Positions 31,671-42,580 are shown, counted from the stretch's first letter. The stretch: DNA of 64,000 nucleotides from Aphrocallistes beatrix (GCA_963281255.1 OY725495.1:4340001-4404000), one strand, 5' to 3'. The notes: generated by a model from the letters alone, not told the origin. Made by a program: numbers and translations.

Positions 31671-32898
31671 TTATTTAGCAATAACGGCACAGGCCAGACT
31701 CTTCATTCTCTCTCGTATCAGTCTAGGATGTCCCTGGTTCTCTCGGACACAATCGAAACCCGCACTGCCATCCTGTCCGCCGTAGCGGAGGAGGATAGCA
31801 GAGCCGCCAGGATGGAACCGAACAAACTCAGTCACGTCATACACCACCCCGTGTATGGCTACCCAGCAGTCGTGCACGTGCTTGTGCTGCTCCAGCTCCT
31901 CCCAACTAATCTTAGGGAGAACCCCAGTCCTGACTGGAATCCTCTCACTCGGATCTTCAAACAGAGACTTTATCTTGTCGCTAGGAGAACCTGCTTGCAA
32001 TGCGAGAGAGCGGAGTTTCCTCTCAAAAAACTCTCCAACTAAACCGACTAACAATACGGTAGCTACCAAGAGGGAGATAACACAGATTATCAGTGAGGGG
32101 TGAGGATCACGAGTGATTGTCCCCGAGACTTGTTCCTCAGGCCAATACCCTAACAGAGACAGAGCAGAGTAAGGGACATAGAGTGACACATAGAATATCA
32201 ATATGAACGCATAGTAGGTTACAGGGATACGAAGAGACTCCGTGACAAGAGTTCGAACAGAGTTGGAATACATCGAATACAACACAAACACAGCTGTCAA
32301 GGATAGAACAGACTTAGCTAGAAACGAAATATGGAAAGCATGCATATGCGACATCAGGAATAGAATGGTATAACCACTCACAAACATCTTCCATAGGTTA
32401 CGATGGCTACGAGCTTTCTCCACTAAAAGTGTGTGAGGTAGAATTAACATCTCTAAAAAAGTCCTCCATACTACGTTCACGTGTGAAGCAGTGAACATGA
32501 GACAGCCTTGAAACAGGACTAGAATTATCATGAAAAACCCGGGAAGATGCATCATCCCTCCTTCAGTAGGGTGGTACCAGAACGTGAACACGACTGTGAA
32601 AGCGTAGACATATCCGTGACAGCGTCTAGCCACATTCGTGAGGAGTGTGAGAGTGTCGCTGTTGGGAGAGAATCCCAAAATCAGTCCTCTTTCACTCTGC
32701 TGCATCAGACAGGAGAGAGACAGAGCTACAATCACAGTTGTCATGGATGAAGCTTCAGGAATGTCTAGAGCTAGTCCGTCATACCAAGCATGCGTCTGGA
32801 AGATTCGTAGCAGAATGAAGAAGAAGGTCCCGAGAATAGAAACGTAGTTCGTTGTTCCGAGTTGAGCGGACCACCCGCACCGATTGGGAGGGATGGGG
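31671..32898 (-). CDS. Multipass membrane protein with C-terminal cytochrome b5 domain, copy 1 (5'-truncated)
   Basis: About 409 codons remain, open to TAA at 31671. Several hydrophobic helices are followed by a cytosolic-type cytochrome b5 domain: ISWEELEQHKHVHDCWVAIH, GVVYDVTEF, the heme-ligand motif FHPGG and a second His in NQGHPRL. The N-terminal about 105 residues present in copy 2 are missing. The gene is cut at CPIPPNRCGWS by the terminal repeat of the element at 32899, which by chance supplies an in-frame ATG at 32906. The natural role (electron transfer to a membrane enzyme) is inferred from the domain only. Here the heme domain is intact but the amino end is lost. Confidence 0.75.
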
Positions 32899-33289
32899 CA
32901 TAGCATTCTAATACACTAAGGCAATGATACTCTAATGAATTTCTGGACCATGGATTAAGATTAAGAGCTATTATGAATTCATTAATTTAACGGCAATATT
33001 GAAGTTGATGATAGATTCAATCATAGCCTACTAAAGATAAGGCCTGATCACTACTTTGGACCAGGGATAACAGGAAGTCGAGTTTTCTATAATTTAACAT
33101 AGCATAAAAATGGGTATTTTCGATTCATTCAATTGTCAAATGAGTACAAGATTTTTTATTAGTACATCATAATCAACTAATAGAGACTGTACTATTCTAA
33201 ATATAATAGTAATTTGTTTCTTTCAAAATTTCTCTGAAAATACATACACACACTATTTTGAACTAAGTTTAAGGATCTTTCTCCCAGGT

Positions 33290-33316
33290 TCAATTGGGGT
33301 ATAGGGGCGAAAGACT

Positions 33317-33372
<56 letters not shown>

Positions 33373-34635
33373 CTGTGCTATGTGTGTAGTTTTATCAGGT
33401 AAAGCGAATGATTATAGGTATTGGGGTTGAAATGGTCTCAACCTATTCTCAAACTTTAAATGGGTAAGAAGTGCAGCTGACTTGTGTGAAATTACAAGTT
33501 ATGTTCGAATACAGAGGCTCTTAGTGGGCCATTTTTGGTAAGCAGAACTGGCGATGCGGGATGAACCGAACGCTGGGTTAAGGTGCCCAAGTCAACGCTC
33601 ATGAGATCCCAGGAAAGGTGTTGGTTGATACAGACAGCAGGACGGTGGCCATGGAAGTTGGAATGAAAATGGATGGCGCTCAAGCGTTGCACCTATCCCC
33701 AGCCGCCGTGTGGAGATACGACCAGTGCTGGTGACACGGCGTGTAGGAGGGCGCAGGGCTATACTGTTTCTTTACAAGCTGTACAGGCTGAAGCGTGAGC
33801 TCAGGAAGCTGGCCCTGGTGCAGATCTTGGTGGTAGTAGCAATTATTCAAATGAGAAGGTATTACTTTGAAGGCCGAAGTGGAGAAGGGTTCCACGTGAA
33901 CAGCATTTGGACGTGGGTGAGTCGGTCCTAAGAGATGGGCGAAAGCCTGGTTAGTAAGGGTGCAGATGTGCTCGCTCCCTCAAAAAGGGTGAGCATGTCC
34001 GATTGGTTCTTCACCGAGCCATAAGTGGCACCTTCTCTCGAAAGGGTATCGGGTTAATATTCCCGAACCAGACACTTGGATGCCGTGTGGGGTCTTGCCT
34101 TCTCGGAGGTGGGCCGCATGGGGCACGGTAACGTATATATATCATTTATGCTAGTACTCGGTGACGCTTGCGATAGCCCTGGGAAGAGTGGTCTTTTCTT
34201 CTTAACCGTACCAACCGTGTGCACAGCCCTGGAAGCAGTTTACCTTGAGAGAGGGCTGGAGGTCGGGTAAAGCGCTGCACTTATTGCCGCGTCCAGTGCG
34301 CTGTCGAGAGCCCTTGAAAAGCTGAGTAAGTACTGGACCATGTTAGTCTCGTGTCTGGCCGTACCCATCACTGCATCAGGTCTCCAGGGTGCAAAGCCTC
34401 TGGCCGATAGAACAATGTAGGTAAGGGAAGTCGGCAAAATGGATCCGTAACTTCGGGAAAAGGATTGGCTCTAAGGGCTGAGTAGGTCGGGCTGCGGGAA
34501 GAAGCGTCTGGGCAAGAGACCGATTGCTCGACTGGGGCTGGCCGGCCCTCACCGGTTGGTCGGCCTCGGTTGGGCGAGGAGTTGACGGCTCGGGCGTGGA
34601 CACTCGCAGCTTGAAGCTGGTCGGCTGGAAAACGC
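33290..34635 (+). rRNA. Decayed 28S (large subunit) rRNA fragment
   Basis: Recognisable conserved 28S core blocks in order: GGGGCGAAAGACTAATCGAA, CTAGTAGCTGGTTCCCTCCG, AAACTTTAAATGGGTAAGAA, GGTGTTGGTTGATACAGACA, GAAGGCCGAAGTGGAGAAGG, GTAGGTAAGGGAAGTCGGCA and GATTGGCTCTAAGGGCTGAG. A conserved block of about 45 nt is missing after GGAAGTTGGAAT, where the sequence jumps to GAAAATGGATGGCGC. There is also a small insertion in the GAGAAGGTATTACTTTGAAG region. The 5' and 3' portions of 28S are absent. It is a pseudogene piece, not a functional rRNA gene. Confidence 0.85.
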
Positions 34636-34639
34636 ATCC

Positions 34640-34745
34640 ACTTATCTTGTATATCTGGCGAATGAGGCATCTTGAATACAGATATACCACTGTGGTCATT
34701 ATAGTACCCAGTCTGGCACATAGGTGCGGAACAAGAGTTTGGCAT
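34640..34745 (-). pseudogene. THAP-domain N-terminus fused to antisense 28S
   Basis: From the ATG at 34745 the frame reads MPNSCSAPMCQTGYYNDHSG then ISVFKMPHSPDIQDKWMRF. This is the start of a C2CH THAP zinc finger: two N-terminal Cys, an F-x-MP turn and the conserved Trp. The later CxxH pair and AVPTIF box are missing because the sequence switches to antisense 28S rDNA. The frame stays open into the rDNA for chance reasons. It probably derives from a THAP transposase. Confidence 0.7.
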
Positions 34746-35168
34746 AATCAATGACAAATTTACGATGCTAGTAGTAAAAAACAAACAAGATTAATCGAAA
34801 CAAAGAACAAACTAGGAGTAAAATCAGCAAGAAGCGGAATAGAAGTTGAATTTAGTTGGTATACATTTGAGAACAAATATTGTAATCATAATAATTCTAA
34901 AAATATACATTATGGGTGAATAATAAAATCCCCTTCCTTTTATCCCTGGTACAGTAAAATTTGCTCAGTGATCAGGCCTTATCTTAAGTAGGCTATGGGC
35001 AGAGTAAAGTGAACTATCAACTACTCGACAATTTTCGTTATATACTAGATAGGATATTTGGCGCCTAAATTTCAGCCAATCAAATTCATTCATTCATAGC
35101 TCTTAATCCTTATCCCTAGTCAATAAAATTTAGTCAGTATCATTGCCTTAGTGTATTAGAATGCTATG

Positions 35169-35467
35169 AATCATCATAGTATAATATTTTCCTATTCCCT
35201 TAAACAATATCATTTAAAGAGATAAACTTCGACTGTATTAAACAATCTCAGCACTGAGCTAGCTAGAGATATCACTATCTAACTAACTCCAGGTTAAATA
35301 GGTAAAGAATGAGATTTTAGAAAAGAATCGTCTCTCTACCAAAACGATCAAAATTGGATGAATGAAAAATACAATAAATTTAATTTGTGTTCAGAGTTAA
35401 CAGAATCCAGTATAATCTTGCTATCGGTTTACTCAGTTTGAGTAATATTAAAGGGATGAATGGCTCA
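35169..35467. other. 3' flank of the cytochrome b5 gene copy 2
   Basis: Matches 31383-31670 downstream of copy 1 (GAGATAAACTTCGACTGTAT, GAGATTTTAGAAAAG). This shows that the gene and its 3' flank were duplicated together. It begins exactly at the end of the inverted-repeat element. Confidence 0.7.
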
Positions 35468-37015
35468 TTATTTAGCAATAACGGCACAGGCCAGACTCTT
35501 CATTCTCTCTCGTATCAGTCTAGGATGTCCCTGGTTCTCTCGGACACAATCGAAACCCGCACTGCCATCCTGTCCGCCGTAGCGGAGGAGGATAGCAGAG
35601 CCGCCAGGATGGAACCGAACAAACTCAGTCACGTCATACACCACCCCGTGTATGGCTACTCAGCAGTCGTGCACGTGCTTGTGCTGCTCCAGCTCCTCCC
35701 AACTAATCTTAGGGAGAACCCCAGTCCTGACTGGAATCCTCTCACTCGGATCTTCAAACAGAGACTTTATCTTGTCGCTAGGAGAACCTGCTTGCAGTGC
35801 GAGAGAGCGGAGTTTCCTCTCAAAAAACTCTCCAACTAAACCGACTAACAATACGGTAGCTACCAAGAGGGAGATAACACAGATTATCAGTGAGGGGTGA
35901 GGATCACGAGTGATTGTCCCCGAGACTTGTTCCTCAGGCCAATACCCTAACAGAGAGAGTGCAGAGTAAGGGACATAGAGTGACACATAGAATATCAATA
36001 TGAACGCATAGTAGGTTACAGGGATACGAAGAGACTCCGTGACAAGAGTTCGAACAGAGTTGGAATACATCGAATACAACACAAACACAGCTGTCAAGGA
36101 TAGAACAGATTTAGCTAGAAACGAAATATGGAAAGCATGCATATGTGACATCAGGAATAGAACGGTGTAACCACTCACAAACATCTTCCATAGGTTACGA
36201 TGGCTACGAGCTTTCTCCACTAAAAGTGTGTGAGGTAGAATTAACATCTCTAAAAAAGTCCTCCATACTACGTTCAGGTGTGAAGCAGTGAACATGAGAC
36301 AGCCTTGAAACAGGAATAGAATTATCATGAAAAAGCCGGGAAGATGCATCATCCCTCCTTCAGTAGGGTGGTACCAGAACGTGAACACGACTGTGAAAGC
36401 GTAGACATATCCGTGACAGCGTCTAGCCACATTCGTGAGGAGTGTGAGAGTGTCGCTGTTGGGAGAGAATCCCAAAATCAGTCCTCTTTCACTCTGCTGC
36501 ATCAGACAGGAGAGAAACAGAGCTACAATCACAGTTGTCATAGATGAAGCTTCAGGAATGTCTAGAGCTAGTCCGTCATACCAAGCATGCGTCTGGAAGA
36601 TTCGTAGCAGAATGAAGAAGAAGGTCCCGAGAATAGAAACGTAGTTCGTTGTTCCGAGTTGAGCGGACCACCCGCACCGATTGGGAGGGATGGGGTTAGG
36701 ACAATTCTGCTTCTCTTCACGATTGCTGAACTGACTCCAGACGATCATAGAGTTGACAAAGACGAGATGGAGAATGAAACACAGCCATGCAGACTTAGCA
36801 CGGATTCTGATCTTGTGAGGGAATATGACACCAGTGAATGGGGAGAAGGAGATTGCTTCTGGACTAGGGAGAGATCTCCATCTGTACCAGAGAACTCCAC
36901 GCCACACGGGAGTAGGAGGAAATGAGCTTCTCAATCGGGGAGACAAATAGTCAATAATAAACAGAATAAGAATGCTCGTACAAACAAGAAATGTGAGACA
37001 AGTAAATGAGTCCAT
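35468..37015 (-). pseudogene. Multipass membrane protein with cytochrome b5 domain, copy 2 (nonsense in b5 domain)
   Basis: Full-length frame of about 515 codons starting MDSFTCLTFLVCTSILILF, a signal-anchor-like first helix, followed by at least six more hydrophobic segments. The Trp of the HDCWVAIHG motif is TGA here (35660-35662; TGG in copy 1). This removes the FHPGG heme-binding region after codon 451. Downstream the frame is still open to TAA at 35468. The upstream membrane portion could still be made. The gene has no introns. Confidence 0.75.
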
Positions 37016-37485
37016 TAATCGCTAAAATAGTAAATTATAAATTAATCTAATTCAGAAAAAAGACGTATTGTATCAATAATTATCCATAAAGAAGTGTGAA
37101 TATAATTCGTATTGTAATTTTAAATTTCATATATCTACTAGAATGGTTGTTAGTTTGAAAAAACGCGTGACATAGGGGGAGTGTATCTAAAATCAGAGAA
37201 TTTTGAGTTACGAAACATTTCAACAGCTCATTTGCTGGATAAGTACTGCAATACTAACTAATATGTACATAGAGTAAAACAAATCAAATTCTAGTGGCTT
37301 TACCACTGAAAACTGAAAGCGACCCCAGTCGGTGTTGTACCTCCCCAACCATAAATTCACAACAATCTCTCTTTAAAAACTCTAGATCCGTCCCTGTAAA
37401 ATAGAATGAAATACATTAGGAATAGTAGAAATACAAAAATGTAAGCTATAAACAATTAGGAAGCAAATAATGCACGTAACTAAAA
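37016..37485. other. Spacer between the cytochrome b5 copy 2 and TRAF copy 10
   Basis: AT-rich and unlike the usual TRAF downstream block until about 37400 (ACATTAGGAATAGTAGAAAT). The standard GCTAGCAGATTAGAATA section is absent, so this junction is a rearrangement point. No gene is recognised. Confidence 0.5.
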
Positions 37486-38748
37486 TTATTTGTTTTTGAG
37501 AATTCGAACTGTAACCTCCAACTCCAAACTGTCTGATTCAATGAACTCTTTCAAATCTGTAGAGAGAGGAATTGAAGCTATTTCTTGACGATACAAGGGA
37601 TATTGCTGTTTAGAAAAAGCTGTCAGAGGACTTTCGAAGATCAGAGAATTCTTGATGTCTCTATGACAAACCACTCGTGTGATAAAAATAGCTTTGAAAG
37701 GCCATTCTAATGAATCATCATTAACTCCTCTTCTAAGATTGAATTTAATTATAAAATAATGAGCATCAGAAGAATGAACCAACTTAAATCTATAACCTGC
37801 AACTACATAACAATCTGAATGGCTACGGCCGAGATTAGGTTTAAACTTTTTAGCAAATTCGTTTATAGTCCATTTCACTTTACCAAAATTTCTGAGAGAA
37901 GGATCTTTCAAGTTTTCAACTTCCTCAGTTAAAGCATGCATTTCTTTATTTTTAATCTCTATCTCAACTTTTAATCCTTTGACCTCGCTTTCAAAGATTT
38001 CGAACTTTTCTTCAAAAACAGTGAGTTTCAGTTCTGTGTGTGTACGCCAATTATTCTCTAAATGTTGCTTCAACTCTCGTCGTTTTAACCCCACCACTTC
38101 ACACCTGTACTTCTCAAACGGACACACAACTGACTCTTCAGAACACTCACTTTCTCGATGAAACAAAATACCCTCGCGACGCACACGTGTCCCACATCCC
38201 AATTCACACAACACTTCTACTTTCCCACACACCTTCACATGGTCTACCATCTCACACACCTTGTGCACTCCCGAACAGTGCAAACACGCCTCTTCACGTT
38301 GGGAGCATTCCTCCCGCACGTGCCTTCCCATCTCATCACGTGTTGTCACAACGCCACACAACAGCTGACACGACTCATACACGTGACCACATGTAGTCAG
38401 GTGATTTTCCACAATCTCCAGCCTACCCAACCACTCACAGCCTCGCTTGGATAAGGGACAGGTACACTTCAATGATAGAATTGTGTTACGAATGAATTCA
38501 GCATGTGGAGTAACTAATTCATCTTCTCGCTTACACAAAACACACAACTGTTTTCCTTTGTTGGAAAGTGAAGCATCTTTCATTATTCCATTACATTTCG
38601 TACATTTGTAGATAGCTCCTTCTCTCTCAGAAAGGTTTTCGGTTAGAATGTCACTTCTGTATCCTCCCAATGAACCTCCCTCTAGCTTAACTCGACATAA
38701 CTCAGTCCCTGTCTCAGGTTCTAACGGTACACTTGTTCTTGTTGCCAT
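37486..38748 (-). CDS. TRAF-like protein, copy 10
   Basis: Intact 420-codon ORF. The RING-like cassette ends LCVLCKREDELVTPHAEF and has one extra residue before RNTILSLKC, a cassette shared only with copy 13. Zinc-finger variants include KVEVLCELGCG, FHRESECSE and VVCPFEKYRC. The coiled coil is unrelated in detail to its neighbours (KFEIFESEVKGLKVEIEIKN). The MATH region starts LRNFGKVKWTINEFAKKFKP. Confidence 0.85.
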   Translation of the reverse strand: MATRTSVPLEPETGTELCRVKLEGGSLGGYRSDILTENLSEREGAIYKCTKCNGIMKDASLSNKGKQLCVLCKREDELVTPHAEFIRNTILSLKCTCPLSKRGCEWLGRLEIVENHLTTCGHVYESCQLLCGVVTTRDEMGRHVREECSQREEACLHCSGVHKVCEMVDHVKVCGKVEVLCELGCGTRVRREGILFHRESECSEESVVCPFEKYRCEVVGLKRRELKQHLENNWRTHTELKLTVFEEKFEIFESEVKGLKVEIEIKNKEMHALTEEVENLKDPSLRNFGKVKWTINEFAKKFKPNLGRSHSDCYVVAGYRFKLVHSSDAHYFIIKFNLRRGVNDDSLEWPFKAIFITRVVCHRDIKNSLIFESPLTAFSKQQYPLYRQEIASIPLSTDLKEFIESDSLELEVTVRILKNK

Positions 38749-38789
38749 CAATATCAGTTCTATTACAAATGAATATCAATTCTCTAAAT

Positions 38790-38800
38790 GCTATTTATAC
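38790..38800 (-). promoter_or_regulatory. TATA box of TRAF copy 10
   Basis: Minus strand reads GTATAAATAGC, 42 nt upstream of the ATG. Confidence 0.6.
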
Positions 38801-39007
38801 AAAAACAGATTTTGATAAGTATTACACATACTTACTTTCAAGATATAATTTGAAATTAGATATAGCAAGACTCATTGAATGAATTACATAAATTAAAATG
38901 ATTAACTCGAGCTAATTTGCAAATTTTTCAATTATTTAATAAATGAGTAATGAATAGGAAATTATACTTGTTAGAATTTCTAATTTTGAGAATGGAACTG
39001 TTCAGTT

Positions 39008-40390
39008 TCAGGATTCATTCTCGTGAATAGACTTCTGCACTATAACCTGAATTCTCATCTCGATGTGTCCAGATGTCTCAGATCTCCATCCTAGCTTACT
39101 CAGCACTCCATCTTCAAATTCGAGTGGCAGTCCAACTCTGTCCAGCTTTCCTAACGCGGGGGAAACACCGACAAAATACTCACTCAACTCTTCCCATTTA
39201 CTTCTAGGCGCCAAACGCCATGTGCTCACACTCTTAGTGGACATTCCAGGCGCCAGTTTCAGTGGAAACCAACCGTAACCCAAACTCAAATGCCGGTTCC
39301 ACCAATCCAAGCAATTCACTTCCAATAGAAGAATGGGATTGTGAGAGGTGTGAACTTCTGAACATTTCATAGGCGCCTTTAACTCATATTCGAATAAATG
39401 ACCAATGTTAATTGGTGGGAGAGAATTAGGAGAGAAAATGGACCAAACACTGAATGGAGATGAAGCTTGGTTTGTAAAACTTTCTTCTTTCTCGCCTGAA
39501 ACCAATTCAAAAGCTCCTGACAAATCCAACTTGTACCTCACATACAGAGATGATGTAGGGAAACCATGGCAACAGGATATCTCTCCAAGAATGTGATAAA
39601 TAGCTTCATCACTCTCTAAATCAGCACTACCAAACATTCCATCTCCAACTGCCCTTGATAGAGATCTGTTTTGTCGCTCAAACAATTCATTCACGATATG
39701 TTCCTATCTCTCCACATCTCTCATGGTTGGAGGTGTGGAGTCATTGCTGATTCTGAACTCCCAATTGTCTCCCACTGAATTCTCCATTCGAGCCCATCTC
39801 TCTGAGAAATCCGGGACCACTCTCACAACTCCTTCTTCCACGAGAGTAACGGTACACAGCACAGACTCGTCTGGTTTCGTAGCTTCCTTTCTCCTCAAAT
39901 CGGACATTACGTACATTTTCATCTTTTCATCTTTCTCTTCTGTTTTTGTGGGTAGATTGGTGATTGGATTTGTATCTGGTTTGGAATGTGAAGTTGTTCT
40001 CCTCGTTTTAGCCATTTTTCGTGTATTCAGTTTCTCATTTGTTAGAATATTTGAATTTACTCCCGTCACGTCATCAAAATAATCGACATCTGTGTAGGAG
40101 AATAGTCGACCGTTTGGTCTTGTTCCAGTCTCTCTCATTTCTACGATTCTAGCGTGGTAGTTGTGAGCTAGAGGAGTGAAACAATATCTTTCATCGCTAT
40201 ACAACTCCTCTTCATACTGACTGAACACCTTTTCTTGCCATTTGAAATGCCAAGTTTCAAACTCTGGTTGGTAAATGTTATCTGAGACATTTTGTTGTTG
40301 GTTTTGGAGAGAGAAGAGAGGAGACAATCTTCTGAGTTCTATTTTTATAACGAAATTTTTGAGATCTCCTTTGAAGTGATACAGTGCCAT
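39008..40390 (-). pseudogene. MKS1-like: MKS1-like B9-domain gene, copy D, interrupted by in-frame TAG
   Basis: TAG at codon 229 (39704-39706). Distinguishing residues are NILTNEKLN and RKMAKTRR in the linker, SERWARMENS before the stop, and GVLSKLGW in the B9 half (shared with copy C). Together with GYGWFPLKL (shared with copies E and F) this makes copy D a mosaic between subgroups. It lies between TRAF copies 10 and 11. Confidence 0.85.
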
Positions 40391-40820
40391 ACTTAGCTAA
40401 TGAATCTATTTCCAATGAATTTATAGAATAATATTTAAACTTTGTTACACACAGAGTTGGTTATTGATCCAATGCATAGATCCCGCCTAAGACTAGGAAC
40501 ATTGCTTACTCATTTTCGGTTAATTTTATGCGGGGAAGTTATCTAAAAATAGAAAATACATCAAGGATAACTTGGGTTTCGAAAGCAATAATCCAGAATA
40601 TAGTACACACGCAGTATATAGTTATGAATAAACTCATTTTTTTGTGGATTTTATCTATTATTATGTGTAAAGTGTTAAGACCCATAGAGTGACTCATAAT
40701 GACATTGAATATTATCTACGTTATATCATAATTATGACTTGGATAGAAGTAAATGGATTAAGAAAGTAGAAATACATAAATGCAAACAAGAAACATTTAG
40801 GAAGCAAATAATGTATGCAA
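40391..40820. other. Short MKS1-D/TRAF-11 spacer
   Basis: The MKS1-type flank runs to about 40670 and then jumps directly to the end of the TRAF downstream block (GACTCATAATGACATTGAAT). The central section present at other MKS1-TRAF junctions has been deleted. Confidence 0.6.
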
Positions 40821-42095
40821 TTAGGATAAAATATTTTTGAGAATTCGAACTGTAACCTCCAACTCCAAACTGTCTGATTCAATGAACTCTTTGAAATCTG
40901 TAGAGCGAGGAATTAAGGCTATTTTGTCATACAGATGAACACCCGTATATTGCTCTCTAGATATAACTATCAGAGGACTTTTGAAGATCAGAGAATCCTT
41001 GATGTCTCTATGACAAACCACTCGTGTGATAAAAATAGCTTTGAAAGGCCATTCCAAAGAATCATAATTATCTCCACTTCTAGGATTGAATTTAATTATA
41101 AAATTAAGAGCATCAGAATAATGGCCCAACTTAAATCTATAACCTGCAACTACATAGTCAGCAGAGAAGGTATTGTTGAAATTAAGCATAAACTTCTTTC
41201 TAAATTCACTTATAGTCCACTTTATTTTAGTTTCATGTCTGACTTGAACATCTTCTTTCAATGATTCGATTTCATTCTCTAAAGATTCGACTTTTTTTTC
41301 AAGTAATTCATTCTTTTTCATAATTTTACTAAAACCCAATCGATTTTCTTCAATCTTCTCCTCTAAAGCAGTGAGTTTCAATTCTGTGTGTAGAGGTATA
41401 TTCTCTTCCAAATGTTGCTTCAACTCTCGTCGTTTTAACCCCACCACTTCACACCTGTACTTCTCATACGAACACACAACTGACTCTTCAGAACACTCAC
41501 TCTCGAGATGAAACAAAATACTCTCGCGACGCACACGTGTCCCACATCCCAATTCACACAACACGAATACCTTCCCACACACCTTCACATGCTCTACCAT
41601 CTCACACATCTTATGCACTCCCGAACAGTGCAAACACGCCTCTTCACGTTGGGAGCATTTCTCCCGCACGTGCCTTCCCATCTCATCACGTGTTGTCACA
41701 ACGCCACACAACAGCTGACACGACTCATACACGTGACCACATGTAGTCAGGTGATTTTCCACAATCTCCAGCCTACCCAACCACTCACAGCCTCGCTTGG
41801 ATAAGGGACAGACACACTTCAATGATAGAATCGTGTTGTGTACATTTGCGTGTGGGAGAGATTGTTCTCTTTCTTTCAAACAACAAAGACACGATTGTTC
41901 TCCAAAATTTCCAATTGAAGCATCTTTCATTATTCCTTTACATCTCGTACATTTGTAGATAGCTCCTTCTCTCTCAGAAAGGTTTTCGGTTAGAATGTCA
42001 CTTCTGTATCCTCCCAATGAACCTCCCTCTATCTTAACTCGACATAACTCAGTCCCTGTCTCAGGTTCTAACGGTACACTTGTTCTTGTTGCCAT
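40821..42095 (-). CDS. TRAF-like protein, copy 11
   Basis: Intact 424-codon ORF. The RING-like cassette (YKCTRCKGIMKDASIGNFGE, SCLCCLKE) matches copy 7. The zinc-finger block has VREKCSQREE, HKMCEMVEH and VVCSYEKYRC variants; the last loses a conserved Pro next to a zinc-ligand Cys. The coiled coil is EENRLGFSKIMKKNELLE. The MATH domain has SADYVVAGYRFKLGHYSD, one Tyr shorter than relatives, and a GVHLYDKIALIPRSTDF end related to copy 13. A SNARE terminal exon lies 200 bp upstream. Confidence 0.85.
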   Translation of the reverse strand: MATRTSVPLEPETGTELCRVKIEGGSLGGYRSDILTENLSEREGAIYKCTRCKGIMKDASIGNFGEQSCLCCLKEREQSLPHANVHNTILSLKCVCPLSKRGCEWLGRLEIVENHLTTCGHVYESCQLLCGVVTTRDEMGRHVREKCSQREEACLHCSGVHKMCEMVEHVKVCGKVFVLCELGCGTRVRRESILFHLESECSEESVVCSYEKYRCEVVGLKRRELKQHLEENIPLHTELKLTALEEKIEENRLGFSKIMKKNELLEKKVESLENEIESLKEDVQVRHETKIKWTISEFRKKFMLNFNNTFSADYVVAGYRFKLGHYSDALNFIIKFNPRSGDNYDSLEWPFKAIFITRVVCHRDIKDSLIFKSPLIVISREQYTGVHLYDKIALIPRSTDFKEFIESDSLELEVTVRILKNILS

Positions 42096-42136
42096 CAATA
42101 TCAGTTCGATTACAAATCAATATCAATTCTCTAAAT

Positions 42137-42147
42137 GCTATTTATAG
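42137..42147 (-). promoter_or_regulatory. TATA box of TRAF copy 11
   Basis: Minus strand reads CTATAAATAGC, 42 nt upstream of the ATG. Confidence 0.6.
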
Positions 42148-42294
42148 AAAATAGATTAGATACTATACATACTTACTTTCAAGATAGAATTTGAAATTAG
42201 ATATGTTGGAACCTGGATGTTCCTTACTAAAATGATAACTTCGATAAATCTCATAAATATACAACAAACATCATTTTATTCCACAGCAGCAGAT

Positions 42295-42530
42295 TCAGAA
42301 AGGAACGAAGAAGAGGATTATCACAATTATAATCAACACTAACAGCAATCCAATGCAAATCAACTCCTTCTTCTTCCCACTCAGCTCCAGCACCTTATTC
42401 ATCTTGGCCTGCACTGTTCCGAGGCGGGAATGCGTGGTTACTAGGTTGGAGTTTAGGTCGTCCAGCATTTCGTTGTGATCATCCAGCTCATCTCCGATTG
42501 CGTAGGACACCTCTTTCAACACACCCACAC
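42295..42530 (-). CDS. Syntaxin-6/10-like SNARE terminal exon, copy 4 (partial gene)
   Basis: Same terminal exon, ending LFFVPF instead of LFFIPF. The acceptor TTGTTTTCAG and AATAAA signal are retained. It is followed upstream by a complete TA-type MITE at 42581. Confidence 0.7.
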
Positions 42531-42580
42531 CTGAAAACAATTACAGACTCAAATAGAAGCTCCCAGCTATTAAGATAAAA

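Larger units (their letters stand above)
32899..35168. mobile_element. 2.27-kb inverted-repeat element carrying a THAP start and captured 28S rDNA
   Basis: Perfect 30-bp terminal inverted repeats start with CATAGCATTCTAATACACTA and continue to GGCAATGAT. Weaker inverted homology extends about 180 bp inward on both sides, including GATAAGGCCTGATCACT and ACCAGGGATAA. Related phrases occur twice per end, so the ends carry subterminal repeats. Inside lie a minus-strand THAP-domain start and about 1.35 kb of 28S rRNA sequence. P-element-like and other THAP transposases have such a DNA-binding head, so a THAP-type DNA transposon is the best guess. The two flanks do not share a target duplication: the left flank is inside the cytochrome b5 coding sequence and the right flank is 3' of its duplicate. 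Confidence 0.75.

Noticed and set aside
33290..34635. A functional rDNA unit in the window
   Set aside because: No 18S, 5.8S or spacer sequences, 28S ends missing, conserved internal block deleted, and the piece lies within a transposon.
34368..34784. 138-codon minus-strand ORF as a complete THAP protein
   Set aside because: Only about the first 50 codons are THAP-like; the rest is antisense 28S rDNA that happens to be open.
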